Made by a program: the position numbers and the translations under genes. Source: Massospora cicadina (Eukaryota > Entomophthoromycota > Entomophthoromycetes > Entomophthorales > Entomophthoraceae). Taken from it: a stretch of 64,000 nt of DNA. A model generated the notes under the pieces. It worked only from the letters and a program-made list of their open reading frames with translations, was not told the DNA's origin and ran no database searches. Of the stretch, positions 11,601-22,856 are shown piece after piece. The DNA is taken from contig JAKSZP010009290.1 in NCBI GenBank assembly GCA_022478985.1, positions 124,001-188,000 of the forward strand, read 5' to 3'. The stretch's first letter is position 1; each line of letters opens with the position of its first letter.

Positions 11601-12640
11601 CTCTCCAAATTTCCTGCTCACGTTCTCCCCTGGAGATTATCTCATGAACTGATTTTCAACCTCTAAACTACTATTGATCCTAAATTACTTAATCTGGACT
11701 CCAATATGGTTAATAAAAAATCTTGGTCTATAATTACAGTAGACTTTAGTGTCCCCTCTTACTATTCTCCCACACAAAGGGACTACCTGCCAAGAGCATC
11801 ATTTATCCCCTCCCCCACTGCATCTCTCATTATAGAGGTAATTTCTAGTGCGGCTGTTTTTGGGACATGGCCAGAGATTTTGTTTGATTTCCCTTACCAA
11901 GTGCAATCTCTTTAGCCAATGTGTAACTCCTTAACACCTGTATAATGGCTGCATAGCTCGAAGCAAGTCCTATTAACAACCTCTCAGGGGCAAAAATCCA
12001 GGCCAAACCATTCCCATGTGCCTCCAGCAGAAATTCCACAACTTACACAATGTGTTCATTTTATGCTCTTCTATGAAGCCCTTAGTTTTGCAGTTGAAAC
12101 TGCAGTGCTTAAAATAGGTTCACACATTTTTAAGTCCAAAGCGCCTATCTCAGTAGCCACATCCTTTATTCTTCCAAAACCAATATCCTCTCCTGTTAAG
12201 CATAAGGCATTCCCTACAAGGAGGTCATCATCAGCCACCCTACCAGCGCTCCAACGTATCCCCACCAGTCTCCACCAGCATTCTCCTACGCCAAAAAGAA
12301 ACTTCTAGTGATTCTCATCCCACCAATAATGACTGGCTAAATACAACAAGTGGCAAACGCAAAACTTAAAGAGCCCTACTACCCCTACACCTCATATCTT
12401 AAAAAGCTCCTTTGCAGTGTTGAAAGATGAGAGTATAAACTCAGACACATCAAATGGGACGCTGCCAGGTCATCATTTAGCAACTGCAGGAATCTCCCCT
12501 GCAATGTAGCAGAAGCAGCATCCTTGACTTGTTTTCCTGGGACATCCGCCACTTCTTCTCCAGCCACCGCAACCACCTCAGCGCTCCATTTGGCTCACGG
12601 AAAAGAATAGCTTAGATATAGGGCTCAAAACTAGCCACCT
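8690..12640 (+). other. LINE 5' region: untranslated leader and possible ORF1
   Basis: G+C-richer sequence with several short open stretches and no recognised family. At 9457-9470 there is TGCCCAATACTTAA, followed 28 bp later by TCAGTT (9498-9503), which looks like a TATA-like plus initiator pair; an almost identical TGCCCAGTACTTAA with TCAGTT downstream occurs at 58311-58346. Plus-strand open stretches at 9675-9911, 10167-10616, 11401-11589 and 12018-12308 show proline- and serine-rich composition compatible with a decayed ORF1, but no zinc knuckle is visible. Part of 8690-9360 may belong to another insertion. Confidence 0.35.
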
Positions 12641-12739
12641 TCCAGCTGCAGATTTAAATAATGTCAAGCCCCAGGATTCGGAGGGGAGCAGCTATGAGTC
12701 CCCGCTGAAGTACCATGACCCTGAAATCTAAAAACTCAA

Positions 12740-15491
12740 ATGGCTTTCAGGATTATAAGTGGAGAGCTCGCCTTATCCACAATTTCAGGTCAGCGCAGAT
12801 TAACATTGCTGCTTTCCAGGAGCGTCGCTTTTACCCCAGTAAACACAAAGTATTGAATGATCAGTTAAGAGCAACTCTTTCTTGAAAGAACATGCCGCCC
12901 TTATGATTCTTAATCCCCAGATCAAAATTCACACTTTCTCACAACAACTAGGTGGTCATCTTATACTGGCAAAGCTCATGACGCCTGAATACTCCTTTTC
13001 ATTCTCGACTTTATATACTTTCCTCAATCTGGGGCTGACCAGAACCAACTTCTGGAGGAGCTAATTCACAAGAATCTACCACAAAATAAAATTCTATTGG
13101 GAGATTTTAACACTATTATAAGCCGCATTTGTGACTTAGACCCTCCCTTGACGAATAAATGCCCTGGATCCAGAAGTCTCCAGGACTTACTTCGCACTAG
13201 TGGCTTCACAGATTCTCTGACATTCTCTTTGTATGGCCTTGGTAGTATGACCAGGACCCAGTACAATTGAGGTAGATTTCAGTTACCATTGCGCACTGAC
13301 TTGTCACTAATTGGCTCCCTTCTGGTTGATCATATCTCACTTCAAATGTCCTGTAACAATTATCTATGAAATTACAGATCACACACTGTTGTCCTTACCA
13401 ACACACTCAAACCATCGCACATGTTCTATCCAAGGGTTGCCCCAGAACTTATAGACATTCCCTTTGTTAGGGAGAAGTTGTCATCAACCATCAGTGTAAA
13501 GCCTTTTATCGCCACCCCACCTAAGCAAACTCAGAGCAAGTTGGGCTGCAATCAAGGTGGGAACTAACCATGTGGCTTATGTCTGTGTCAAATCCCAGAT
13601 GACTGCAGCTCGCGGCAGAGTCAAGAAGGCTGGAGCTAGTGTTACGCACCTGGAACGGAACTAAAAACCTTCCCCTTTTTCAAGCTGACTGAATGACTGG
13701 GAAGCCGCTTAAGAATCCTTCAATTACAATTTACACTTCAGGAAGAGCGTGCAGCCAACTTTACATATTCATGCTATTATGCTCAGTGGGAACGCCCTAC
13801 CTACTTCTTATTAATGAAGTAAAAATCGGATCTACAGCGCAGCTATTCTACAGCACTGAATATTGGCACTACCACTTCAACAGACAAAGAAGCCATCACA
13901 CAAGAACTCTACCGCTTCTACTAAAACCTTTTCCAAGCTGACCAGGTTGACCCTTCAGATATCCAAGACCTCTTAAGTCGTACTTTAGCGCCTCCCACTG
14001 GCCCAAAGACAGATGATTCTCTTCTGGCCCTTATCATCTGTCAGGAGGTTATGTAAATACTTCTTAAAGCTCCGCGTCATAAAGCCAATGCCCTGATGGC
14101 ATACCTTCATAGGTATATCTTCTAGAACCTTTGGTAAAGTCCAAGTGCCTCTATGACCTGTTCACCTCACTTTTGGCGCAAATAGTTCTCCCTGATTCAA
14201 ATTGATTAATCACAGCCCTAATTCATAAGAAGTCAGACCAGAATAATCTGACCAACTGATGATCTATATCCTTGCTCAACGCGGCCAAAAGTTAATCGCA
14301 AAGCTTCTGGCCAACCGCATAACAGCATGGGTGTCGTCCTCCTGAACTCCATCCAACATGGTTTCATTCTGAGAAGATCGCTATAAGATAGCTATTATGA
14401 CCTCAACATGACTCTGGCTAATACCTCATACAAGACGAAAACGCTAGGTGGCTCTTATGGATATGGAGAAAGCTTATTATAGTGTTATATGGAAATACAT
14501 AGTGCTTCATTATCCCGCTTCCACCTTCCCTCTACAGAAAGAAGTTGGATCTTCACGCTCTATGATCAACTCCATACCAGAGTCCTTGCACTAACAAGAT
14601 TCACAGCTGTAGTTACTGTTGGGCAGGGTCTCCGACAAGTTGATCCTCTGAGCCCATCCATTCCAAATTTTACTTTTGATCCTATATTGACCTCTATGCA
14701 ATAGAAGCTAATGGGGATCATAGTACCAGGTAAGGCCCCTACCCAACTATGTCATTTACGGATGGCACGGCTATCACATTTGGTTGACCTGAGTACATCA
14801 CACTTGCTGCTGTAAATATTGAGAGGTACACCAAAGCGTCCAATTCCAAGGTCAACAATTACAAAACAACGGTAGTAAATTTAGCGTACCCAAAAAATTC
14901 ACATTTGGTATAGAACCTACGCATGGTACCTTCCATCAACTGGGGTTCCTGACCAGCTCACAAGGAGTTGCACTCAGTGCCAATTAAAACATGCTCCTGA
15001 AAGCGGTAAATCCCAGCATTGGCAGGTGTAAAAGACAAAAAATAGCCCCACAGGGGTCAGGAACTGATGGCCACTATGTGTTTCAGATCTAAAGTTTGGT
15101 TTCTTGCACATGTCTGTCCTTTATTAGAATCATTTTATACGCGGCTCATTGTTATTCTCCGCTCTGAATCTGGAGCTTCAATCACCCACGGCACTGTCAA
15201 CAATAGCCCACCACGCATTAAAGGGAGCCTAAGTCTTCTTTACACCCAATCTCATGCCAACTCCATTTATCTGGAGCTCCTTTACCTAGTTGTATGCTTG
15301 GATGAGACCCATGCCACAATGAGCGCCTACCCTCCGCCATTTTGCGTCAGCTTCTCTGGGCCTTCCTTGAGCATAGCTGACATCTTTAGATGAGTATTTT
15401 ATTAACCACCCAGGCCATCTCTTGAAACCCTCCTCCTCTATTTATTGGAGTCAAACTTTCCTTGCCCTGGTACAGGTGGGCACATTGAAAT
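12740..15491 (+). pseudogene. LINE ORF2: endonuclease and reverse transcriptase relic
   Basis: The relic reads across frame breaks. An endonuclease-like segment lies at about 12740-13340 (..NIAAFQERRFYP.. near 12805, then LLGDFNTII near 13096-13122, the conserved GD-F-N motif). A linker contains ELYRFYQNLF near 13905. RT follows: MDMEKAYYSVIW near 14458 (the A motif with the second aspartate replaced), GLRQVDPLSPSIPNF near 14630 (B motif) and FTDGTAI near 14755, where the catalytic FADD box has become FTDG. After 14930 comes the C-terminal domain shared with the copy at 50391-51825. Many stops; not functional. It continues at 18509. Confidence 0.7.
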
Positions 15492-15789
15492 GCCACGCCT
15501 TCCAACTTTCTTTCTGCTTGGCATCACTTTTAATCAATAATGGAAGACAGTCAATTTACCACAACCACCTCACTGCAATGATTACCCAATCTATGTCCTT
15601 GGATTCACACCTGCTGCCCCAGTGTGGTGCAGTGGGACTCCACCCGCTAGCATTTACACCCAGTAGGCATATACATTCGGACTGGCTCATCCAGTCCGCC
15701 AAATACATCTTGTCACTATGTCCCTAAAAGGGATTTAGCACTCCATCTTGCACGATTCCACACAACCTGCTCCCATAACAGCCCTACCT

Positions 15790-18410
15790 CAATCCACTAT
15801 CTTCTATTGCCTCCAAGTCGATTATGGACATCTCTTCCATATGCTGACAAAGCAATAATTGAGCTGGCAATTGCCACCTTTGAACCAGCAGGATTTATAG
15901 ACTTCCACCCTTATAAGGGCTATTTCAACATATGCTTTCCCACCAAAGAGGACGCAGCTGCAGCAGCAGCCACACCCTTTTTATATAAAAAAACACTCAT
16001 TACCACCACTCAAACACGTCTCTCAGATGATACCACACTTGTGGTGACCTTTGCAAACCTCCCTTCACACCTTCCCCTCAAAAACTATAGGAGGAGTTGA
16101 TGTTGGGGCTGTCCACCTATGCAAAAACCCCATCCTCCAATTCATTGTCACAAGTGGTGATGAGCGCCTCATGGCACCTCGGGCAATATCCATTAACCTC
16201 CACCAGATGAACATGACTCGGCACATCCCATCGCATGCCTACATACCATCCACAGATGACCATTTCTCTTGGCTTCACATCAAAAACAGTTGCACAATTT
16301 GTTCCCTCTGCCATGAGTAGGACCACACAAAAAACATTTTAATACAACTCAAACCCTGCAAACACGACCAACTCCACCCATGAGCCCACACTGACAGCAT
16401 TCAAGTGGGGATTTTGGCTTCCCCCACCCCCCAGGTTGAGCGCTCAATGAATCAGCAACAAAATCAAGCAACCCAAATCCAAGCCGATCAAATACAAGCT
16501 GGCCAAATCCAAACTGGCCAATCTACATTCATGTCAACTAATCAGGAGCAGTTTTGGACCAATGTTCGATCTAAAAAAACTTCCACCACAAAACTTACCC
16601 AAACATAGACACCAATGTGTGGATATTACCAAATTGACTAAAATCCCTGGGACTTATTAGATAAAGTGTCTGAATCAGGTGAAATTGTCTCACCTCTAGC
16701 TAAACTAATCGATTTACTGCCTGTCAGAAAATTGACCATGGGCTCTGCTAGTTGGCAGGCTGACCAGTATGAAGACTTATCAGCCCTTGCCATTTTTTTA
16801 GGCGACGGGTCCATCAGCACTGACTGACCCCTTGGCATATCACCCACGCCATTTGGGGATCCCCCAGCCTAACCCCTAACTGAAGAAATAAATATAAACT
16901 TAATTCAAAAGGTAGATTAGGCAAAGGGAGATATTTATTGAAAGGGAAGCGCCAGGTATTTATACTATTTACAACGGGGCTACTGCACCTACTGCTGACC
17001 TATCGCTCATCCGCTGGTTCTTCCAGCCAATCACTCTTCTTATTCTTCTACTGCATTGTTTTTTCCCTGCGTTGACCCTCTCGCCTCATCCTTCCTAATG
17101 TACAAATCAGTTTTGACTCATTCTCAGCCTTAAGTCACCAATGAGCCATATAAAAGATCAATCTAAATAAACGTCAAATTTGGTTTTGACATTTGAGTTG
17201 ATAATAATGCGCTGGAAACAACTTCAGTCAAAAACTTTGACTCAGAATATCTCAGCAGCTTACTGATATCTCTTCTCAACTTATCTCAGTCAATTGATTA
17301 GGAATCGCCTTATTCAGGCGATAATTGATTATAATAAATGAGGCGCTGGAAACAACCTCAGCCACCTCAAACATAATTGTCAGATCCACCAACATCAAAT
17401 AAATTGTATAGGTAGAAAAATCATATATTGATGATTAAAGCGAATACATCAGCCTTCCACCATAAATCCCACAACAGTCCATGAATGGCAGTTGGCGTCA
17501 AACACTGATTCCTCTGACTGATACTTATTGGATCATCCTTGGCTATTAGTAGCCAGCGATCCTTATACTAAGTTGGGTCAACAATTGTCCCCACTTGAAC
17601 TTGCCTCCAAACTTTGCGGAATACTTTTTTGGCTCAACTCAAATTGGGGAGCAACTAACTAGCAATTGTATCAAATAACATGATATTCAGTCAATATGCC
17701 ATTCCGCTGGGATTAGTCATATTATATCAAGTAACTATTAATTATTGGAGTATTCCATCTGGTTTAAATTCTGACACTACCCTTTATGAATTCAGACTTT
17801 GATGCCCCACTCTCGCCCAAACAATAAGTCCTCAAACCCAATGCTTCCCTTTCCAAAAAAAACCACCAGCTTTCCAACGCTGTGGCGGCCACACCCATAA
17901 TTTTTTCATTTTTGCAAAGATGTGACAAAATAGGTGCAGAATTTAAAAAAGGGATGCACCCCCTTGTTCCCCTCTGATTTTCCTCCTACTGCTTAATAGG
18001 AGATCCAAAGCCTCAATGAAACTGCCACCAACGTTGTCAAATGCGTTGCCAAACTGGCAGATTTCTCCTCATCCACACATATCACCAGAGTTAATATTTA
18101 AAAATTAGAACAACATCCTAACACCCACATTCAGAGTGAGCACCATGTATCAAACTCATAGAGGCTTAGATCCAGGCCCAAATTGTTGATCTCAACAGCT
18201 ATTTACTGCACCTTGACCTTCATCCTGTGGATGTCTCAACCCCCTTTCTCTCAGCATTGATCCGCCTCTACAATGCTGAGACTGGTGATGATCTGCCTGA
18301 TCCCCCTCCCCCTCCACCATGGATGGATAAGCGGCTCGCCGCTGTGCCACCTGGTAGGTTATTTCTCTCGTTTCCTTTTGTGTCTTGCTATCCAATAAGG
18401 GCAGTCAGTT
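15790..18410 (+). pseudogene. ORF1-type protein relic, copy 2
   Basis: Collinear with the relic at 1047-2700. The N-terminal domain starts near 15835 (YADKAIIELA, then GYFNICF..KEDAAAAA), followed by VTFANLPSHLP near 16040. The zinc knuckle near 16290-16340 is damaged: CSLCHE, a stop, DH, and a leucine where the last cysteine should be. A Q/I-rich linker contains three repeats of an IQA(D/G)QIQ type unit (16460-16520), then NPWDLLDKVSESGE near 16640. The protein is then cut by the insertion and resumes near 17795 (SDFDAPLSP). The C-terminal part at 18190-18350 contains STPFLSALIRLY, matching TPWLSALIQYC of copy 1. Confidence 0.75.
16802..17785. mobile_element. Secondary insertion (about 980 bp) of unknown class
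   Basis: Comparison of the two ORF1 relics shows about 980 bp extra here: the frame before it (..ALAIF) and after it (SDFDAPLSP) are adjacent in copy 1. The insert is A+T-rich with an internal duplication: a GCGCTGGAAACAAC block preceded by ATAATAA-type sequence occurs at about 17200-17230 and again at 17330-17360. CTTTA- and TTTTA-like pentamers lie at the two edges, which would suit an LTR-type 5-bp duplication, but the ends are not sharp. It could be a solo LTR. Confidence 0.5.
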
Positions 18411-18508
18411 GATGTTTTTTGGTTGGTTTAGTTTTGGAGTTTCAGTTTTGGTACTGTACATCCCCTGGTCAGCTTGCCTCAGTTAAATAAAAGAGAGCCA
18501 CGACTTCC

Positions 18509-19268
18509 CATACATAAGGGATTGCCAAGGCCTTAGCCCCGTCGCTATGTGATAGTACACAATGATCAGATAGTCATAACTCACCTCAGCCCCATAATAG
18601 ATCTTTAATCCGTCCGCGCCTCCTTGAACTTCTCACTCCTCCCTCATCGCGCATAAGCCTCCAGATGCTCTGGAAGAATGTTTGCCACCCAATACTTTCT
18701 GTTAAGGTGTCTAAAACCTTAGGGTGAACGCTCATTGTTCCTATAGGACAAGGAATCAAACTTGCCCAACCTTTCAACATCGCAGCTGCCCTCAAGTTTG
18801 GAGCCTATTAACTCCCATCTCCACCGCTTTTTTCACATTCCAAAGGGTCACCACGTTCTGGCCCAAGGTCATGATGTTCCTCAATGCTTATATGGGATTG
18901 GCATTTTGTCTGAAGCTGTTCTTTGAGTAAACCCTACCTAGATGCCACAGACCCCTCTTAGTCCTTGCCTATGCCATGGACTATCAACATTTTATAAATT
19001 CTTCCTTTGGGCAGCTTATGATGCGCAGGGATTGACTTTACAGTGCATGACTGCCCACTTCCAGGTGCACTTCAAGATTCCCTGAAAGACTCGATTGAGT
19101 TGCCAAACTTCCTCGCTCAATTGCAACTGCAACAAGGCTCTGGCGCCAACCCCTCCCTTTCTCGATATCTACACCCTCACTTTACCTCGTCTCTGGCTCT
19201 CAAAAGCCCAGCTATAATTAAACAAACATCAATGAATTTCCCTAAGGTTGGGGCCTTTTTTTACTAAA
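18509..19268 (+). pseudogene. LINE ORF2 C-terminal part and 3' end
   Basis: This is the continuation of the LINE interrupted at 15503. It aligns block by block with the reverse complement of 50391-51180: the 'cccatacataag' start, 'tgtgatagtacacaat', 'gctctgga.gaatgttt.ccacccaatactttct', 'gttctggcccaaggtc' and 'tgccatgg'. Short open stretches exist but with stops. The 3' terminus with TACTAAAA is near 19268. Confidence 0.7.
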
Positions 19269-19279
19269 AGGAGGCTTAT

Positions 19280-19868
19280 ACTGATGCATTGGAGTACTCA
19301 AAAAGAGAACAAACTTTTAAGACTTTTCTGTTCCACCTCCTGTCAACAAATCTAAAGCTCTTGACATCAATAAAAAATCTGGAGAATAAAATTATTTTTC
19401 TCAAAAACGCATTAACTTTCTGAATGTCACACCAAGACTTACCAATAAAGAAATTGAGCAACATATCCATACCTTACAAGAACAAAATTGCGACTCTTAT
19501 GACAAGTTTAGCAGAGCAATACACTTACAGAAATCACTAAATCAGAAGCTCCCAGAGTAAATGGTGTCACAGGATTAAAAATTACCAGAAAACATAAATT
19601 TGAGGACAAGCTTACACTTAGATAAGGAAGCATGACATCCTTCCTCTACATCTTTAAGGCCATGGTGGAGGGTGCAAATTATTATAAAAAAATTAAGTAT
19701 AAATTGTCTTGTTTTTGTTTCAGGGCACAACAGGTAGGGTATCTCATAGGTGCAGCCTAAATACATTTGGTAAATTGAAAGAAGCACTTATAAGGATATT
19801 TTTCTCCAAGTATAGCTTGAGTATGAAGAAGCTGTCCTTTATTATAATTTCATTTTTTTGAACTGAAG
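19280..19868 (+). pseudogene. Element D gag, central relic
   Basis: Between the LINE 3' end and element F the plus strand carries a decayed capsid-like stretch. Near 19570-19830 it reads ..KHKFEDKLTLR, a stop, GSMTSFLYIFKAMVEGANYYKK.., then LNTFGKLKEALIRIFF after frame repair by eye, the pattern of a Ty3/gypsy capsid (a helix followed by F..L..L). It is upstream of the zinc knuckle at 26085, which fits gag order once F is removed. Confidence 0.5.
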
Positions 19869-19873
19869 CCCTA

Positions 19874-20715
19874 TGTAAGGAGGGTGTCTATACCTCTCCT
19901 GTTTCCAGAGTGGTGGTGCACGGTGCATAAAGCCAACGCAAGGAAAATAGCCGTTAATACTAGAGCTACTAGTGCCCAGCAGGGGGTGCTGGAGCAATAA
20001 TAGCTCAAGCAAAGAAATGTGGTAAAGTAACCAGCCAAAAACGTCGCGGTGCACATGGAGAGAGGGGTAAATGACCCAGGTTGGAGGGTACCTGGGCGAA
20101 CCAACGGTGCACAAGGTGATAATCTTATTGTGTCCAAAATGGAAAGGTTAACGGAGCACAGGACCTCCTTGAAGAGGTTTGTGCACAGGATTGTTAGAAA
20201 AATCATATATAAAAAATGGAAAATGGGGGAATTGTTTAATGGGAAGTCGACTAACAAGGAGTATTGGTCATGGGAAACAAAATTAAACTACGGTAAGGAA
20301 GTATGGGGTTCGTGGAAGTGGGCCCAAGCACTGATCCACCAATAGGCATATACTACCATCCAGATTGGTAGAATACGCAGAAACAACTTCACTTAAATAA
20401 TTGATTGAAGTAGGATTTGACCCAAACGTGTGATTTTGTAAATGGAATGGGTTTTGAAACCCCATTCCTCAACTAACTGAACCAAACCATCTGCATTTAT
20501 TATGTAAACCGTTTGTTTTAACGCCTGGGCCAACGTAAGAGGCTGGGCGTTTGGCACCTCACTAGTACCAAGCTGAACATAATTAGCTTGTACCCAACGT
20601 TGGTCCAGTGTGTGCCTGATGTCAGAAAGAGCCTGAAGCTTCACCTTCTGGGCCTCCTGGCGCCCAGCCTTATTCTTGGGGTTGGTCCCCACTAAGATTT
20701 CATCTACACATAACA
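19874..20715 (-). repeat. 3' LTR of element F (contains the end of pol)
   Basis: This LTR aligns along all 842 bp with 24965-25806. The polyprotein frame continues from the internal region through the polypurine tract and about 107 codons into this LTR, ending at 20393. Confidence 0.92.
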
Positions 20716-21079
20716 TTACCCTCTCCTCCCAATGAGGGATCAACCCCTCCAGGGGCTTGCACAAGGGAAAGTTCTTGTGGGCAGGGGCCAACTTCATGGT
20801 GGCAACGGTCTGTTTGGGTTGAAATCTGGCATCCTGGGGGAAATGCTTGTGGAAGGCTTCAATCAGATCTTGGGCATGCACACAGTCACGTGCTGGGACC
20901 CAACTGTTCTCTGCAGCGTCAAAGCCCTTCCAGGATACCAGGTGCTCCAGTCTTCTTTTAATGCAGCGGGAGGCAACTATTTCTTTCAACTTCAACTCTG
21001 GCGTCCCATCCATGAGATAGGCCTCAGGAGTCTCTTGTGGGGGGCCCTTGAACAACTTCGGTTTGCTATCATAAAACAC
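20393..21079 (-). pseudogene. Element F pol C-terminus with chromodomain
   Basis: An open frame of 228 codons. Residues about 27-80 form a chromodomain: ELKLKEIVASR, then LEHLVSWKGFDAAENSWVP with the conserved W-K-G and E-N-S-W, and the closing helix AQDLIEAFHKHFP. Chromodomains at this place bind modified histone tails and steer integration. From about residue 122 (MLCVDEILVG) the frame lies inside the 3' LTR and runs to a stop at 20393. This C-terminal tail, charged and glutamine-rich, has no family I recognise. The frame itself has no internal stop, but it is separated from the integrase by a frame break. Confidence 0.85.
20716..20731 (-). other. Polypurine tract of element F
   Basis: The minus strand reads TGGGAGGAGAGGGTAA directly before the TG of the 3' LTR. 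This primes plus-strand DNA synthesis and confirms the LTR boundary set by the target duplication. Confidence 0.85.
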
Positions 21080-21179
21080 AATAAAGATCTGAAATGAAGG
21101 GGGAAGATCTAGCTGGTATGAGGCTAGCCCACCTTTTTAACAACGCGGTAGGGGCCAATCCTCTTTGGTCTTGCTTCTT

Positions 21180-21997
21180 TCATGGCTGCTTGATAGGGAT
21201 GCTATGAGTATCAAGCATCACGAGATCCCCTTCCTTGTACGCAGGACCCACTCGGCGCTTCACATCAGCATTCTCCTTATACACTTGCATTGCCGCCTCC
21301 AAGATTGTGGAAACCCACTGATTCACCTTCTTGATTGTCTTAACAAAGTCCACCACCACCTTAACCTTAGACCCACAGCTGGGTTCCATGTTAAAGGCGG
21401 GGTTAGAGCCATGGCTGGCAAAAAAAGGGGAACAACCAATTAAAGAATGCAACGTGTTGTTGTAACTAAATTGGGCCATAGGAAGGTGAGAAGCCCAATC
21501 AGAACGATCTGTAAAGGTGTAACACCGCAGGATCTGCTCCAAGCACTGGTTCACTCGTTCAGTCTGTCCATCTGATTGATAGTGATAGGCAGTCGAATGG
21601 CAAGGGCGAATCTGAAGAGTCTTACACAACTCTTTTCAAAAGATGGAGGTAAATTGGGGTCCCTGGTCACTGATAATCTCTTAGGAACCCCGTGGAGCAC
21701 AAATACATATGAGACGAAGAGCCTGGCCATCTCAGCCGCGGTTATTGTAGTTCTGCAAGGAATGAAGTGGGCGAACTTTGTAAAATGGTCCACAACCACC
21801 ATGATGACATCGTAACCATCAGAGACAGGTAACTTCACAATGAAATCCACCGATAGGGAAGTACAGGGCCCTTCATCCTTTTGGACTGGTACCAACAACC
21901 CCGCTAAAGGTTGCCAATTGGGTTTCATCTGATTGCAGATCAGGCACTCTTTACAATACCGCCCCACCTGAGCAGGCAAGCCCTTCCAAATGTACAT
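21180..21997 (-). pseudogene. Element F integrase
   Basis: Two overlapping frames. The zinc-binding region ends with C-x2-C (CKECLICNQMKPN) near 21940. The core follows with SVDFIVKLP (first catalytic aspartate in the D-F-I context), VVVDHFTKFAHF, then SVTRDPNL where the second catalytic aspartate would be, and after a frame change the third catalytic residue in SDGQTERVNQCLEQ near 21545. A further segment, LPMAQFSYNNTLHSLIGCSPFF, is typical of the C-terminal side of Ty3/gypsy integrases. One frameshift near 21600 splits the core. It would insert element cDNA into the genome if whole. Confidence 0.85.
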
Positions 21998-22127
21998 GCG
22001 TCATATTGACTCTAACGTTTTTGCTTTACCAGGATGACCAATGGTGAGTCCATCATGATGGCCTAATATGATTTCCAAGCGCAGTGGTCCAGCAGGAACC
22101 CATAGACGCCCCTAAAACCACACCATC

Positions 22128-22856
22128 TCATCCTTCACGTGATAGCCCCTGGAAATCCTCTTGATTCAAAGCGTTATTAGCAAGTATCATAGTATATTTG
22201 GCTGCCAATGGCTGACAAAGGACTACCTTTCTGAACATACTAGATTCCTCCGCATTTTCCAGTGGGGAAAGCGCTGGCCCACTGGCCGGTGGAGAGGGAA
22301 GTTGGGACACATTTTTATTTGGCGAGATCATCAACTGTGTGTTATGCACTTTTACCTCCTTGTGATTGGGCGCTAAAGCTGGGTTGCAGCTCAAAGCATT
22401 CGCCAGACCATTACCCTTGCCCTTGGTGAACTCATACGTGAATGCAAATTGGGCAAGGGTCTCATGCCAACGGGTCTGCCATGGGGTTAGGACATGAGGA
22501 GCGCGGTAGTACAGCAAGGCATGGTGGTCTGTATGTACCCAGAAAGGCTGGGATGAGCCATGAAAGTGGTGACGCCATTAAGTCAGCGCCTCCACCACTG
22601 CCAGTAACTTCTTATCATAAACGGTTTGATATAAACTCTGGCAAATACACTTTTCTAAAAAATATCCCACCGGATGCTCTATCCCATCTTCGCCTACTTG
22701 TAATAAGGCAGCTGCTATGGAGAAGTTTGAGGCATCAGTAGACACAATGAACTCCTTTGAAGGGTCAACATTGCGAAGAACAGACGTGGAAAACAGGGGA
22801 ACTTCACTGCTTGGAAAGCATCCTCCAAAATGGGGACCACTGAAGCACCTTTGCAC
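22128..22856 (-). pseudogene. Element F RNase H relic
   Basis: Frames at 22578-22856 and 22128-22517. The first holds VSTDASNFSIAAALLQ, the RNase H start with its catalytic aspartate, and HPVGYF. The second contains the closing segment EFTKGKGNGLANALS (the usual N-x-L-A-D-A-L-S motif with the aspartate changed to asparagine). The relic removes RNA from the RNA:DNA hybrid in intact elements. A frame break separates it from RT. Confidence 0.8.

Larger units (their letters stand above)
15504..18496 (+). mobile_element. ORF1-only non-autonomous retroposon, copy 2
   Basis: Inserted into LINE ORF2 with a 12-bp target duplication matching at 11 of 12 positions: GCCACGCCTTCC at 15492-15503 and GCCACGACTTCC at 18497-18508. 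The LINE copy at 50391-51825 lacks this segment, which proves it is an insertion. It starts and ends at the same sequences as copy 1 (974-2871) and finishes with TTAAATAAAA. Removing the secondary insertion (about 16802-17785) leaves about 2.0 kb, in line with copy 1. Confidence 0.85.
8690..19268 (+). mobile_element. LINE-type non-LTR retrotransposon, degraded
   Basis: The element has a C-rich coding strand unlike its A+T-rich surroundings. It contains an endonuclease motif (GDFNTI near 13100), an RT box (VDPLSPS near 14645) and a 3' region shared with a second, minus-strand copy at 50391-51825. Comparing the two copies shows that the ORF1-only retroposon at 15504-18496 is a later insertion into the LINE's ORF2. 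The 3' end is near 19268 (both copies end in a TACTAAAA block). The 5' end is uncertain, set at the change from A+T-rich to G+C-rich sequence near 8690. The clade cannot be fixed; an endonuclease-type LINE (I/Tad1-like) is likely. Confidence 0.7.
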
